Assembly: GCF_032854445.1 (NCBI RefSeq)
Contig: NC_088304.1
Coordinates: 27,847,732 to 27,911,731 of the forward strand
Origin: Liolophura sinensis
Lineage: Eukaryota > Mollusca > Polyplacophora > Chitonida > Chitonidae
Reading direction: 5' to 3'
DNA length: 64,000 nt
Under the pieces are notes generated by a model. The model made no database searches, was not told the DNA's origin, and saw only the letters and a list, made by a program, of their open reading frames with translations. This document shows positions 25,210 to 37,189 of the stretch, in pieces; position 1 is the first letter of the stretch, and each line of letters opens with the position of its first letter. Both the position numbers and the translations under genes were made by a program.

Positions 25210-25309
25210 CTGAGAAAAAGTATAAAAATGACAGAAGGCAACGATGAAATTTACCCACATGAAGATGCATTATACTGGCCATAAACCGTCCTCTTTCAAC
25301 ATGTACTGG

Positions 25310-25420
25310 TACCCTAAATTTCATCCATGATTAACTTGACTGCCCACTTTTCTTGATTCGGAGTTCTGTTGATCTCAGAGAAATATTTTAAGGTTTGCTT
25401 GAAACATGGGATTCTATGTA
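25310..25420. mobile_element. MITE family 1, partial copy
   Basis: TACCCTAAATTTCATCCATG, TTTTCTTGATTCGGAGTTCT and GTTTGCTTGAAACATGGGAT match the left half of the family; the right half is missing. A further short remnant is near 25,600-25,680. Confidence 0.65.
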
Positions 25421-25943
25421 TGGTGTATGTATCTGATGCTAGCAGAATCACCTACAAACCGTGCCTTAAATGATTTCTTCTACACATTCCAATAAAGCAG
25501 CTTGATCATTCCATGTACCTCAAAGGTTATGTTTTTGAATGGAGAGATGTCTATATTTAGTTTCTGAACCGCGTTATTACAATCTCAAATACCCTAGTAC
25601 CCTGGTTTAGTTCCTCATTTTCCCCTGATTTCTGAAAACGTTCTGTTGATTTTAAACATGAGTTTTAACAAATGTATCAAGCTGTGCTGTTCAGGACCTG
25701 GGTCTTCTACAGATGCATCCTCAAAACAGTATTAAAGTTTCATTAAAGCATATTCAAAACATCACACTCACCGCTCTCAAAACAATGCACCCGGGAAAAC
25801 AACCGTTAATTCCTAATGAAAGATTATATCCTCAAAACATATTACATCATTGAATATACGGCTTTAATACAACAATGCTGCAGTCTTAAAGCCACATTGC
25901 ATATCTTCAACAACATTTCATTCACTAAACACTTTATCTACTG

Positions 25944-26073
25944 ACCAAATACTGTATGTACCCTTGACCCAAATACTGTATGTAACGTGACCAAATACTG
26001 TATGTAACGTGACCAAATACTGTATGTAACGTGACCAAATACTGTATGAAACCTGACCAAATACTATATGTAA
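25944..26073. repeat. 22-bp tandem repeat, about 6 units
   Basis: GACCAAATACTGTATGTAAC with a two-base linker, repeated about six times; it sits roughly 110 bp downstream of the candidate first exon's donor, in the intron. Confidence 0.9.
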
Positions 26074-26183
26074 CCTAACTATTCATTTATATGTATGAAA
26101 TCTTATAATTCTTAACCAGTCATATACATGCATCAGGTAAGCAATAATTTCTGAAACGTTAAAAGTAAACACATTTTGCTTAC

Positions 26184-26244
26184 CTTTCTCCAGTCGCAAG
26201 TTGTCATACTTGACAGCTGTGGAGGATACTGGCGAGGTCAGCAT
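26184..26244 (-). CDS. Candidate first coding exon, unidentified gene (pairs with 25.2 kb exon)
   Basis: The minus-strand ATG at 26244 (A at -3) opens MLTSPVSSTAVKYDNLRLEK and runs into the donor GAAAG|gtaagc after one further base. An in-frame TGA lies upstream, so this is the first Met of the frame. It fits in phase with the exon at 25209-25160. The sequence to the right (to about 26,880) is GC-richer, with inverted CCAAT boxes and a TATTATAAG on the minus strand near 26,580, as expected of a 5' UTR and promoter. I do not recognise the protein. Confidence 0.45.
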
Positions 26245-26880
26245 ATTTAGCTTCTGACCCCTAGAGACCTGTGTTCCTGGTACCTCCTGATCAGGTCATC
26301 AAGGGGACCTATAGTGCCGATCCTTAAGAGCTCTAGGTCACTCAGCCAGGGTGAGGATTCTTTACTGTGATATTCACCAGTAAACTGTGACAAGCAGATG
26401 TAATGTTCATCAGATGACAGCTTGTTCTGCCTGATGCATGTGTCAGTCCTCCGTTCTCCTCACCACCCTGAGGGTGCAATGTTTTAGTTCATATCTCCTC
26501 CAGATCCCCTCAATCCTGTCTAACCAGTCCCTGACAGAAGACGAATGACAATTCCCCTAGACAGGGGCAACGTGAGCCTTATAATACACATACGCATGTA
26601 GCCATAGCACTTTAAAGCCCTTCCCCCTGTCTCTCTTACACATGCATACCAGCTACTGCTGCAGTTAGTCGAGTCGTGGGCTCGCTGTCTTTGTGAAGTG
26701 CACGTCGGCTGCATGTCCCAGGGTACAGCCCCGGCCAGTTAAATCATTATCAAAAGGATACAGATGCCCCTGCTTCGTAAGAGGCTCCATCCTATGAGTC
26801 TGCCTGTCTGGGGCAGCCAACCAGCTGGCGAATTGCTCTAGCCTGGCTGTGAGACTGCATGTCCTGTGCTATTGGACATC
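26245..26880 (-). promoter_or_regulatory. GC-richer presumed 5' UTR/promoter of the 26.2 kb exon
   Basis: This stretch differs from the surrounding AT-rich DNA: higher GC, several CpGs, CCAAT on the minus strand around 26,870-26,900 and a TATA-like TATTATAAGG near 26,580. It ends at the candidate start codon. It holds no long open frame. The promoter role is inferred from composition and position only. Confidence 0.3.
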
Positions 26881-27039
26881 GGAAGATCTAAAAGATTATT
26901 GGTTATTCCCTAAATGGACCCACGGTTCACCTCAACCAAAATACACACCCAGAATACATGTCAATGGTAGCCAGTTCTTTCTGGCTTGCCTTGCATAAGT
27001 GTATGCTGAATAGATTTCCAGAGCTGTAATAGTTCAATC

Positions 27040-27106
27040 CTTTTGATCACCGTCATGTGATTGAAAAATTGTTGAGCACGACGTTAAACCCCAAGCACTC
27101 ACTGAA
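27040..27106 (+). mobile_element. SINE-like family B, tail fragment
   Basis: TGATTGAAAAATTGTTGAGC and ACGACGTTAAACCCCAAGCA, CTCAC match the family B tail; the rest is missing. Confidence 0.75.
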
Positions 27107-27599
27107 TACTTTTGACATGTTCTCTCTTATCACTATGACTGATTCACAAGTCAGCTATTACTGAGAATGATGTAAAATTTCAATCAAATAAAAAAAAAAA
27201 AGTTCAAATCCAACAACTGCAAATCTAACCCGACTGCCCTGTCATACATCCTCATTTCCTAACTTCAAGTATCACATAATTTACATGCTGGTACACATTT
27301 CCATAATTTACCATGATTTTTCTTCAGGTCAAAATCAAATTTTCCAACGTGATGTACCTGCTTACATGTTTTCACACCTAAAATTTTGTCAATTTTGCCA
27401 AATCAATCATTCTACATATTGAATTTGCCCTTTCAAAATTACAAGTAGCTAAAGGAATCAGGTGATGTACAGCTATACTGTCAGGTATACAAACCAGCCA
27501 GGCATTCCGACATGCTTAAAGCACGTGTGGCGCCTGCTAAACACATGAATACAATTATTACAAAGACTGCTGTTCAGACATATCCCTAGCTGATGAAAG

Positions 27600-27752
27600 A
27601 CATATCCCCTAGCCTCTCTAGCCGTAAGTGGGAAGGTCTGCCTTTAACCTGCTTATGGTCGTGGGTTTCCCCTCACCATAATGCTGGTCGCCATGATATA
27701 AGTGAAATACGTTCGAGTGCTGTGTAAAACACCGATCAAATAAATAAATAAA
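27600..27752 (+). mobile_element. SINE family A, 5'-truncated copy in plus orientation
   Basis: Plus-strand CTAGCCGTAAGTGGGAAGG, CGTGGGTTTCCCCTCACCAT and a tail ending AAAACACCGATCAAATAAAT. The tRNA-like head is absent. Confidence 0.87.
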
Positions 27753-27926
27753 TCATATCCCGACTATATATACTAGCTGACTTAAGGTTTTTCAGTTCAA
27801 GTCTTGCAAGAGCATGTCTATAACCTGATTAAGCACTTCTAATTAGGGGTTTTAACTTCATTATGATAGCTGTTAATATTACTTGAAACACATGTTCATT
27901 TTAAATATATGTAGAACTTTAGAATG

Positions 27927-28152
27927 TACCCTAAATCCTCAACTTTTTCGCATATGAAAGATCAACATTCAGTGCAATTTATTCACATTTTTAATCTGAT
28001 TTGGAGGTAAAACTACATTGGTTGGATTGGCCATTTTCAGGGCTTAATTAAGGGCACAAAAAGTATAATTTTATCAGTCAACACACAGAATAATGCCCTC
28101 AGAACATGCTTGAATCAACAACTTGCAAACATGCAAAAAGGTTGAACAACTT
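27927..28152. mobile_element. MITE family 2, near-complete copy next to the gap
   Basis: TACCCTAAATCCTCAACTTT at the left and GCAAAAAGGTTGAACAACTT at the right are inverted. The middle block AAACTACATTGGTTGGATTG, GCCATTTTCAGGGCTTAATT is shared with other copies. Confidence 0.72.
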
Positions 28153-28180
28153 TGGCAGTATATGTTTTACTAAGTGACTT

Positions 28181-28380
28181 NNNNNNNNNNNNNNNNNNNN
28201 NNNNNNNNNNNNNNNNNNNNNNNNNNNNNNNNNNNNNNNNNNNNNNNNNNNNNNNNNNNNNNNNNNNNNNNNNNNNNNNNNNNNNNNNNNNNNNNNNNNN
28301 NNNNNNNNNNNNNNNNNNNNNNNNNNNNNNNNNNNNNNNNNNNNNNNNNNNNNNNNNNNNNNNNNNNNNNNNNNNNNNNN
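28181..28380. other. Assembly gap (200 N)
   Basis: Exactly 200 undetermined bases. The right edge begins AAAAAGCGGAATTCCGCT, which includes a 14-bp perfect palindrome, then AAAAAGCGG again. This suggests a collapsed short-period repeat inside the gap. The left edge is the end of an inverted-repeat element. Confidence 0.99.
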
Positions 28381-29556
28381 AAAAAGCGGAATTCCGCTAA
28401 AAAGCGGAAAAAAATCATGTCTGAGAACTAAATGCCATATTACAAGAAAAACAATTACTGTAAGGTTTTTTAACTCAAAGATGAAAACTCAAACACATGA
28501 TGATGAGCACAAACTGTTAATAAATATGAAAAAAAAATATAATATTATAACTGTTGCTAACCAATACCTTGATGTATACCAACCAGACAGTTCAAGGTTT
28601 CGTCATATATGTTTGACCTGTGTTCTAGCGGTCTTTGAACGCCATGTACATCCAAAACGCTTCACCCTATACCTTGCAACATACATATATACCACTATAC
28701 ATACACACTGTATAACTTCCCAGCTGTTTCCAAGTACACAGATCTAGGCACGTGTGACATACATTCACACATATCCAAATCAATAGCATATATCATAGTT
28801 ATAGTATAATGCTGGGACAGATCAAAAGCTACAACTGACTGGCAGTCTGAGCTATATGAAATATAATTTGTATCCGATCTATTATCAGCTAAGCCAAATA
28901 TTTTGAACAGAAATTTTGATTATACATGCCCTTTCATCAACTGATATAGGTCAATGTTTTAATTTTGAGGCAAGTTTAGTTTAATGGTTCACTTCGGCAG
29001 CAAGAGTAATTATGAAGTTTACCCGGTGGAGATATACACTATAAAAATTGAGGGAACAAAGCAATTTACACATGTGATAAATTGCAGTGAGCTGGATTTG
29101 AACTCCCATCCTTCATCTGCGTGGATGTAGGCTTTTGGGCATCCTTAGACAAGAGTGCTTATAGAAATTAAAACACAATTAGGATAACATGCATACAACT
29201 GCAAACAGTGTCTTTAAATTATAACCACAGATCACATGTAGATAAAATCTGTATATAATACCAGCTACATCCGCATCAAGAATGCAATATCACTGGTAAA
29301 TTAAAACGATCTGTTGGCTTTGAACAAACATGTAATCTGTGACAGTATTCTCATACAAATGATTACACAACTGATTTCCCCTGAATTAATCAAAAGGCAG
29401 TAATGGAATTCATATCGTTAAATCCGATAACACATTAAGGAATCTTAATGACTTTAATTATTTTCTGTTGATGTAATTACTTGATTTACACATCTGTACA
29501 CTGATGACCTTGACCTGTTACAGTAACTTAATTTGCTTACTAGAATGTGTATTTCA

Positions 29557-29697
29557 GGGGTCCCTTTCGCAAAAATGCGCACAACATCTTTTTGTCGTAA
29601 ATTTGTCATTCGATATTTTGTACGTCTCTATTACCGTACCACTGGTCCTATATGTGTGACTATCATACATGTGCGACATTTTTGTGAAAGTCACCCC
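29557..29697. mobile_element. MITE, GGGGTCCCTTTCGCAAAAATG terminal repeats
   Basis: Left terminus GGGGTCCCTTTCGCAAAAAT, continuing GCGCAC; the reverse complement of the right terminus reads GGGGTGACTTTCACAAAAAT. 141 bp, a DNA-transposon-derived foldback without an open frame of its own. Confidence 0.8.
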
Positions 29698-30009
29698 AGG
29701 TATTATTCAGACACTGCTAATATTGGCTTAATGCGTATATTTACAAGTAAAACATATGTCTTTTGACAATATTGTTCTACATAGTGATATTGCTCTACAG
29801 CTCCTCGTAAGAAGGCTACAGAAATTAAACAGCATCCAACAATACAACTCACCTTAACTGCTGATTAACATACAATAATGTTGCAGGATACTAAGGTATA
29901 GAGGATGTATCTGTGCAGGTATGCACATGTATATGTACAGATACATACAGGTTATACAGTGGGTTAACTGCTCAGAACAAAACCCCGGCAAAGGCTAGAA
30001 AGAAGAATA

Positions 30010-30236
30010 CACACTAAATGACCTGGACTTTGTCCACGACTATTATGTTGCTCATTATCTCTAATTCTTTAGAGCTAGCTTGATTTTAGAAAGTTGTTTT
30101 GAAGTCTGATTAGAGAGAAGGGCAAAAACCCATGGGAAAAAACGTTAAGTTTCAAAACCGAAAATAATGTTTTATTACATTTATTTGCCTCTAAAAATGC
30201 ACCTTTTTTTGTCAGAGGTTTAGGTCATTTAGGGTA
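30010..30236. mobile_element. MITE family 1, diverged copy
   Basis: ACTAAATGACCTGGACTTTG at the left, TTATTTGCCTCTAAAAATGC and TTTAGGTCATTTAGGGTA at the right match the family with many internal substitutions. Confidence 0.7.
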
Positions 30237-30860
30237 ACATCAGGTACAATGATGCAAATTGGATGCAAGCAGACGATGCATTTCATTCAGACTGACACAT
30301 GCAATGGGTAACTTTCACCCAGAGAGCTGTCGTACATGTACATGTACAAAATTGAATGAGTTGTTTTAACAAAAAGAAACGAAGGAGTTCACAAGACATT
30401 TTGTAAGTAAACACATGCAGAGAAAAAAGATCTGTGCATGTCTTTAACGGTACAGAAATACATTAATTCTCTTTCAAGGAAACTATGTATTATGCCATAT
30501 TTGGCATCATGCCATGAAATGAATTGAAAATAATATAATTACAAAGAAGTTCAGAATAAAATAGAGAAAGAAAACCTTAGAAAAATCAGTGTACATGTAT
30601 TTACACCCCCCCTCCCCCTAAAAAAAACAAAAACGCAGCATAAGAATTTATCTTGTGTAAGTGTGAAGAATAATGTAAACACACACACAATATATGTACA
30701 TGAATATAGATGTATATCCTTTGAAAACAAAGTAAACCATACAAATGCAATGTAAACAAGCCAGGTTGTTAATTCATCAACTACATTACCACAGACATGT
30801 TCATTTTTATCCAAGTTTTCAAGTTTGTATACATGTACATTTACACATCCACATCTGCTG

Positions 30861-31077
30861 TAATTCAACCTTTTTGCTTGTTTGCAAGGTGTATTTATAC
30901 AAACATATTCTGCTAGCATTATATTCGGGACAGACTGATAAAATTGTTACTTTTTGTGAAACCCTGATATGGGCTGATCAGACCAATGTAGTTTGCCTCC
31001 AAAATCAATTCAAAAATGCACAGGAATTGCACTGAATGTTGCTCTTTCAAATGTGAAAAAGTTTGGAAACTCGGGTA
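30861..31077. mobile_element. MITE family 2, reverse copy
   Basis: AATTCAACCTTTTTGCTTGT, CAGACCAATGTAGTTTGCCT and GAATTGCACTGAATGTTGCT are the reverse complement of the 27.9 kb copy. A reverse fragment also occurs at about 8,720-8,850. Confidence 0.7.
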
Positions 31078-31152
31078 TGAGGATAGAGTACCAGTATTTT
31101 ATTGAAAGTTAACTGTGCATGAAGCAAGGGCCTGTTTTGATATGGCTACAAC

Positions 31153-31314
31153 TCACAGGGCAAACTCCCAGTCACAGCCGATGGGCTGGGTATCTGCTTT
31201 CTCCACTAAGGCCATCTTGTGCTGATTACAGCAAATCTGCCGGGCTGTAAAAAGCTCACAAGGGAAACGGCAGATGGTGGACAGGGTAAACCAAAGTGCT
31301 GTGTGTTCTGACAT
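31153..31314 (-). CDS. Candidate first coding exon or short ORF, unidentified
   Basis: In a GC-rich island (31,130-31,390), the minus-strand ATG at 31314 opens 53 residues to TGA at 31155. A second in-frame ATG at 31215 has a strong Kozak context (CAAGATGG) and reads MALVEKADTQPIGCDWEFA. The stop overlaps a good 5' splice site, CCCT|gtgagt at 31157/31156, so the segment may be a first exon read from 31215 into the donor. No family recognised. The length alone is not significant. Confidence 0.28.
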   Translation of the reverse strand: MSEHTALWFTLSTICRFPCELFTARQICCNQHKMALVEKADTQPIGCDWEFAL

Positions 31315-31664
31315 GACTGCCTCTCAACTTGTAACATTCATCTCAGATCTCTACCAGCCAGAGCATCGTAAAAACATGGGCCTGTCACAGGAAACCAATA
31401 AATCTTCAGCAATTCTTCTCTTTCACAAAAGGCACCAGGAATAAAACCAATCAAAAGAGCAGAGATCAATCAACAATTACACTTAAAAAAAATTTACTGA
31501 TATTTGTTTATCACGTTTCCTTGCCTAAAACTTTAATATATTTTTATCATTCCGATAATAATATTTATAATCAAAATGAAGTTTAAAAATGAGATTTCTA
31601 AAAATATTCTCTTTTTATATGCTCCCATTGTTTATATTTGTCAGTCAAATCATTTGTCTTCTAC

Positions 31665-32497
31665 ACATGTACATAACCTTGATGTTTTAAATGAAAGTTT
31701 TACATACATGTACATATAACCTTTATGTTTTAAATGAGAGTTTTACATACATGTACATAACCTTCCTGTTTTAAATGAGAGTTTTACATACATGTACATA
31801 TAACCGTTATGTTTTAAATGAGAGTTTTACATACATGTACATAACCTTCCTGTTTTAAATGAGAGTTTTACATACATGTACATAACCTTGATGCTTTTAA
31901 ATGAGAGTTTTACATACATGTACACAACCTTGATGCTTTAAATGAGAGTTTTACATACATGTACATATAACTTTAATGTTTTAAATGAGTTTTACATACA
32001 TGTATATAACCTTGATGTTTTAAATGAGAGTTTTACATACACGTACATACTTCTGATACTTTAAATCAGAGTTTTACATACATGTACATAACCTTGATGC
32101 TTTAAATGAGTCTTACATACATGTACATAACCTTCCTGTTTTAAATGAGAGTTTTACATACATGTACATATAACTTTAATGTTTTAAATGAGTTTTACAT
32201 ACATGTATATAACCTCGATGTTTTAAATGAGAGTTTTACATACATGTACATAACCTTCCTGTTTTAAATGAGAGTTTTACATACATGTACATAACCTCGA
32301 TGTTTTAAATGAGAGTTTTACATACATGTACATAACCTTGATGTTTTAAATGAGAGTTTTACATACATGTACATAACCTTCCTGTTTTAAATGAGAGTTT
32401 TACATACATGTACATAACCTTCCTGTTTTAAATGAGAGTTTTACATACATGTACATAACCTTGATGCTTTAAATGAGAGTTTTACATAGATGTACAT
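31665..32497. repeat. 41-bp minisatellite, about 20 units
   Basis: Unit TTTTAAATGAGAGTTTTACA then TACATGTACATAACCTTGATG, with variants CCTTCCTG and CTTTAATG. Each unit contains TACATACATGTACATA, overlapping TACATGTA palindromes. Confidence 0.95.
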
Positions 32498-34242
32498 ATA
32501 CAACAAAAGCGAATTCACAGAAAATAACAAAACTATTGCGGAAAGAGAATTATCATACAAAGAAGCCAATATATTTTCACTTTTACCAAGAGAACTTGAT
32601 CCAACCTGTAAATTTCATCATGTCACTTTTCCAAACTGTTAATGATTGCCATGAGAACATAAATATCTGCAGCAAGTCTCAAGCCAAACACACGTAAGTT
32701 CAGCGGTTATAAATGTTGATCTGTATTTATTTTCCCTATCTTAGACATATATGAGCACCAGTAACTATAAAATGAAACGACAAATTGATCTGTGTACAAG
32801 ATAGCAAAATATTTATTTGCCGACATAAAGTATATTGCAAGAAACTGCTGTTTACAGAACAAGAAATCAAGCATACAGCACATGTAAAATATGTATTGAT
32901 CAACAACACATGATCGAGGTTTGAAAATTGAGTTTATCTCTTTGATTTAATTGTTGAGCATAAATACGCTTTCAAATGTCACAGAAAATAAGCAAATGTA
33001 AGTTAAAACAGGACTACAACTACTGTACATTGACACCATGGAACATTTACTAACTAAATTATCTTGTCATTTCTAAGCTGACGACCGCATGTGGTCAGTG
33101 GAAATTGCTCTAAGGGCATTTCATTTAGTGACCTGTAATTAATGATTCCCTTACATACAAAACAGACGTTCATATACAACAGCCTGGAAAAAAAAAGCAA
33201 AATGGCAGCACCACTGAAATGTTACACAAGAAGATTTACATTAATTCTTATGTGTTTACCTTAACCTTTCCAACAAACATCATTTCAGCAGGGGATTTGC
33301 CAAGTATTATACAACGTTTGTTTACTAGCTCCCTATTTTCAGACTACAACAAGAATACATCTCCCAAAGAGGGTCTATCATTGTGGGGTTCGGACAAAAA
33401 AAAGCCATGGAATTCATTGTCTTGAACAGTTCATTCTCCAATCAGCAAAGAATCAAAAACATATGAATGAAATAGAAGCATTGGACTCCTACATGTACAC
33501 AGCTATCCATATCTTTCACAGCATTTTCTATTTATCTGTCCTCCAGGTTTATACCGCTAAAAACATGTGTTCTAACACCCCATTGATGACAAATTCACGT
33601 GACACCCATGTAGTTCCCATTATAGTAGTGTTTCTGTAACAAACAACAGTACAACCTGAGCCAACATTTGAGGCGTTCACATACGTCTCCATGTACAGTG
33701 TATCATTAACTCCAGCACAATGCTACACAAACAACTGCTTTCTCATCTTTACAAAAATTAGTAAAATTCAAACTTTCAGCAGCCTTTCTCAGTAGATGTG
33801 TTTTAACACATAGGCTAGCTCCACTGAAAGCTGATGAGGAATCAAATGCTAAGTGGGTTCATTTGGGGGGCCTGCAGTAACCTACATGTAAGACTACATG
33901 ACAAAGTCAACACTATAACAAATGTAATTCGTTAAAAAGGAAGATGTTTAGCTGTCATGTTACATCTTTAACGCAATACCCAGATTGTTTCCTGGCGATA
34001 CATATTGTCCTTCAGTCATAGAATCAAAATAACCCGATTCTATTTCTTCAGTGATAACTACATTTCAAATCTTAAAACCAAGACAATCATGATAGTAGCC
34101 ACTTACGCAAAGCATTGATGTAATACACCCAGGCTCTCATTATTAAAGTGGATGATAAAAAAAAGACAGGTTGTCCATAAAATTATCCACCAACAAACCA
34201 ACTACATAAACACAGAGCAACATTTTAAAACTGCTTGCTGAC

Positions 34243-34712
34243 CATGAAAAAGCTTGGTCTGTCTGCACTAGGTTATCGTGACATAATGGAAAAGCTCGGT
34301 CTGTCTGTACTAGGTTATCGTGACACAATGGAAAAGCTCAGTCTGTCTGTACTAGGTTATCGTGACAGAATGGAAAAGCTTGGTCTGTCTGTACTAGGTT
34401 ATCGTGACAGAACAGAAAAGCTCGGTCTGTCTGTACTAGATTATCGTGACAGAATGGAAAAGTTTGGTCTGTCTATACTAGGTTATCGTGACAATAAAAA
34501 AGCTCGGTCTGTCTGTACTAGGTCATCGTGACAGAATGGAAAAGATCGGTCTGTCTGTAATAGGTTTATCGCGACAGAATGGAAAAGCCTGGTCTGTCTG
34601 TACTAGGTTATCGTGACAGAATGGAAAAGCCTGGTCTGTCTGTACCAAGTCATCGTGACAGAATAGAAAAGCCTGGTCTGTCTGTACTAGGTCATCATGA
34701 CAGAATGGAAGA
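34243..34712. repeat. 42-bp minisatellite, about 11 units
   Basis: Unit AAAAGCTCGGTCTGTCTGTA then CTAGGTTATCGTGACAGAATGG. The period is a multiple of three, giving frames with the 14-residue repeat KLGLSVLGYRDRME interrupted by a 39-bp unit and a stop. Not annotated as a gene. Confidence 0.94.
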
Positions 34713-36786
34713 ATTCGGGATAAATTTAGTAAACTCTAATACTGTTCAGACAAAAACCATTCATAAAAAAATATCCGTTGATAAAAAGGCTTCATTATTT
34801 TGACCTCACATATGTATTTTGATGGCAGACATTGTGACCTATTTTTTTACATTTCATCAGAAGACAATTATCAAAACTGAAACATCTTAAAACACACATG
34901 GCAAAAACATTCAAAAAGCTCATGAAAAAAGGAAATGGTGAAATATTTATAAATTTGAAAAAAAAAAAACCACAAAAAAACCCCGACCCAGACAAATCAA
35001 CAAAATTACTTTCAGTAGAAATCATTTAGTAATGTGAACAGCACCTCAACAAACAAAACTGTCTCAAAGTGTTCCATAAAACTCATGTTCATTAAAACAC
35101 TTTCATTTTCAAATTTAGTGGTAGTCGAAGACTTTGGAAAAGTCTGTTATGTCAAACTTCACTAATGACATGCGCCTAAGGAGTTAACTTCGAGACAGTA
35201 AGATACTGACAAGAACTTGTTGGCCATTTAGATTTCTCAAAGACATGCGTCTCACACGACTGTCACAACATTTCAGAATGTGCACCATGTCTCCAGGGGA
35301 AGAAGTCAATTCTACATATGTTAGGTGGCTGAGTCCTGAATTAAGCAGTGGTATATTGACATACATGTCCATGTATACAGGCAAGTCTTCTGATAGATTA
35401 GTCTTACATTTTTTGCTTTTTGGTATCCACACATAAGTGTAAATGTTTCCACGGTTTGGTATAACTGTGTCTCCTTTACTCAACATAGAGATTTACATTA
35501 ACTTTGCTTTTGTGTTAAGTCAACAAGCAACACTAATCTTTTATGCATTCAAGTACGCTATTCAGATGATCAACTATTTTCTTCAAAAAAAAAAAAAAAC
35601 GAACATTTTTTCAGCTCAACAACTTTAGTATAAATCAAACAGACAAAAACACTGTTCAAAAAGCAGAACAAAAAAAAAAAAAACAACAAAAAAAAAAAAC
35701 TAACAAAGTGTACTTAAAGCTACATACTTACATGTACACAGGCACATAAATAAAACAAAGTTTCCCTAAACAGAGAGACGCTGCTGTCAGGAAAGAAAAA
35801 GAAACAGGACATATGCATCAACGTCGAGGCATTCCCAAGCTAGAACAAGTACATGATTGTGACAACTAACAAAACCAGAATGTAAAACATTGAGATCTTT
35901 GTCAGATCAATCTGATTCTGTAACTGCCTTATGAAAAACGTTTGATATACAATGTACGTATACAAGAAAAATATTCAAGACTGGCGAAGAAGTAGGGCAT
36001 TTTCCATAGCTTTTAAGACTCTCAATGACCCTTTGGTTTTTAATTTTGCTTTAAAATAGTCTGCAGAAGAAAAATTCAGGTAAATTTTAATATGAACATT
36101 ACACTCTAAGTTTCGCAGAATATAACCTACTACGATACAGAAACATTCCACATGAGGGACATCATATCTCTTGCCAAGTAACTCTCTTAAATTAAACACT
36201 TAATATTTGTGGGTTTGACAATGTATGTAAAGGGAGATAAATGCAATGCATGAACACTAAAGGGATGTAACTCTGGGCATATTGCACCAATCAAGGTAAT
36301 GGTTGGAAATCATCATACAAATCAGAACGAACATGTGAGGAATACATCTCTGAAGTGACTGATCTGGTCATGAAAAATTAGTACTACATACTGAAGAATA
36401 AATCTATGTGCACTAAAGTTTTTCACATATATGTTTTACTTTATTTTGACAGAATGAATAGATTCATTCATTATTCACTGCATTAGCAATACCTTAAGTA
36501 CAATGCTAGACTTCTGTTTGAGAATGAAGCTTATCAAATGTCACATATTAAAAGCTGACAAATCTTGAGAAAAGCATGTACATGCATTCTTTGCATCCAA
36601 CACATAGCCAAACAAAAAAAACAAAAAAACCACTGAGTTAAATTTCCTGAAATAATTCATTGGAAAATTGGCAAATGTATCAAAATATTAAAATTTTTTT
36701 TTTTCATTTTGGCAAGCCTGTGTCCCTTCCATTTGGCACACAGCTTTACGTTTCTATTTGCTGATGTTTCATTGGTCCTTAATCTC

Positions 36787-36867
36787 CTACAGATGAGATT
36801 CATGCCACTCCTTGTAACCATGGAGGACATCATGTCCCGCCCGCAAGAACATCTCACGCAAATTTAT
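36787..36867 (-). other. Candidate terminal exon downstream of septin (possible 3' UTR exon)
   Basis: The minus-strand acceptor atatttacag at 36870-36868 is followed by an open frame beginning INLREMFLRAGHDVLHGYKE and ending WHESHL before TAG at 36789-36787. The segment is richer in GC and CpG than its surroundings. It is the first exon-like segment I could find downstream of the donor that follows the septin stop codon, so it could be the septin 3' UTR exon, or a terminal exon of another transcript. The open frame is short enough to be chance. Confidence 0.22.
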
Positions 36868-37189
36868 CTGTAAATATAGACCATATTCATATTAAAACAT
36901 TATGAAAACACACCTATCTTAAAAGTAATTTGCAGGGGCAAAGCAAAAGATGGGGTGGGGGTGGAAGGGGACACTATCCCTGGCAATTAGGCCATTTGAA
37001 GTTTAAGTGAGAAAAGTAAACCTAGTCATCCTTTAAGTTGTGATTAAGTCAAGCATAGACTAACCAATGTTTATTATACATGTACATGTATATGCAATTT
37101 ATTAAATACTGCTTCTAGAATCAACCAATCAAGTACATGTATATGTGTATGCCTTTATTGGATTGGCTGGAAATCTCAGAAAGGATGTA

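Larger units (their letters stand above)
28381..31100. other. No gene recognised; three MITEs and a tRNA-like remnant
   Basis: Apart from MITEs at 29.56, 30.0 and 30.9 kb, the only structure is a B-box-like GGAGTTCAAATCCAGCTC on the minus strand near 29,105, probably a SINE remnant. Not a tRNA gene: no A box or cloverleaf could be built. Confidence 0.5.
32500..37180. other. No gene recognised outside the 42-bp array and the 36.8 kb segment
   Basis: AT-rich with several homopolymer A runs (35.58-35.70 kb). A plus-strand frame without early ATG stays open from about 33,262 to 33,639, and a 100-codon minus frame covers 35,184-35,486. Neither has recognisable domains, and chance frames of this size are expected here. 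Confidence 0.5.

Noticed and set aside
28152-28431. Open frames across the N block
   Set aside because: They consist of undetermined bases.
33262-33639. Plus-strand frame open for about 126 codons
   Set aside because: No early ATG, no recognisable similarity, and composition like its surroundings; about one such frame is expected by chance.
35184-35486. 100-codon minus-strand frame
   Set aside because: No domain, no splice support, and frames of this length are expected by chance in AT-moderate DNA of this size.
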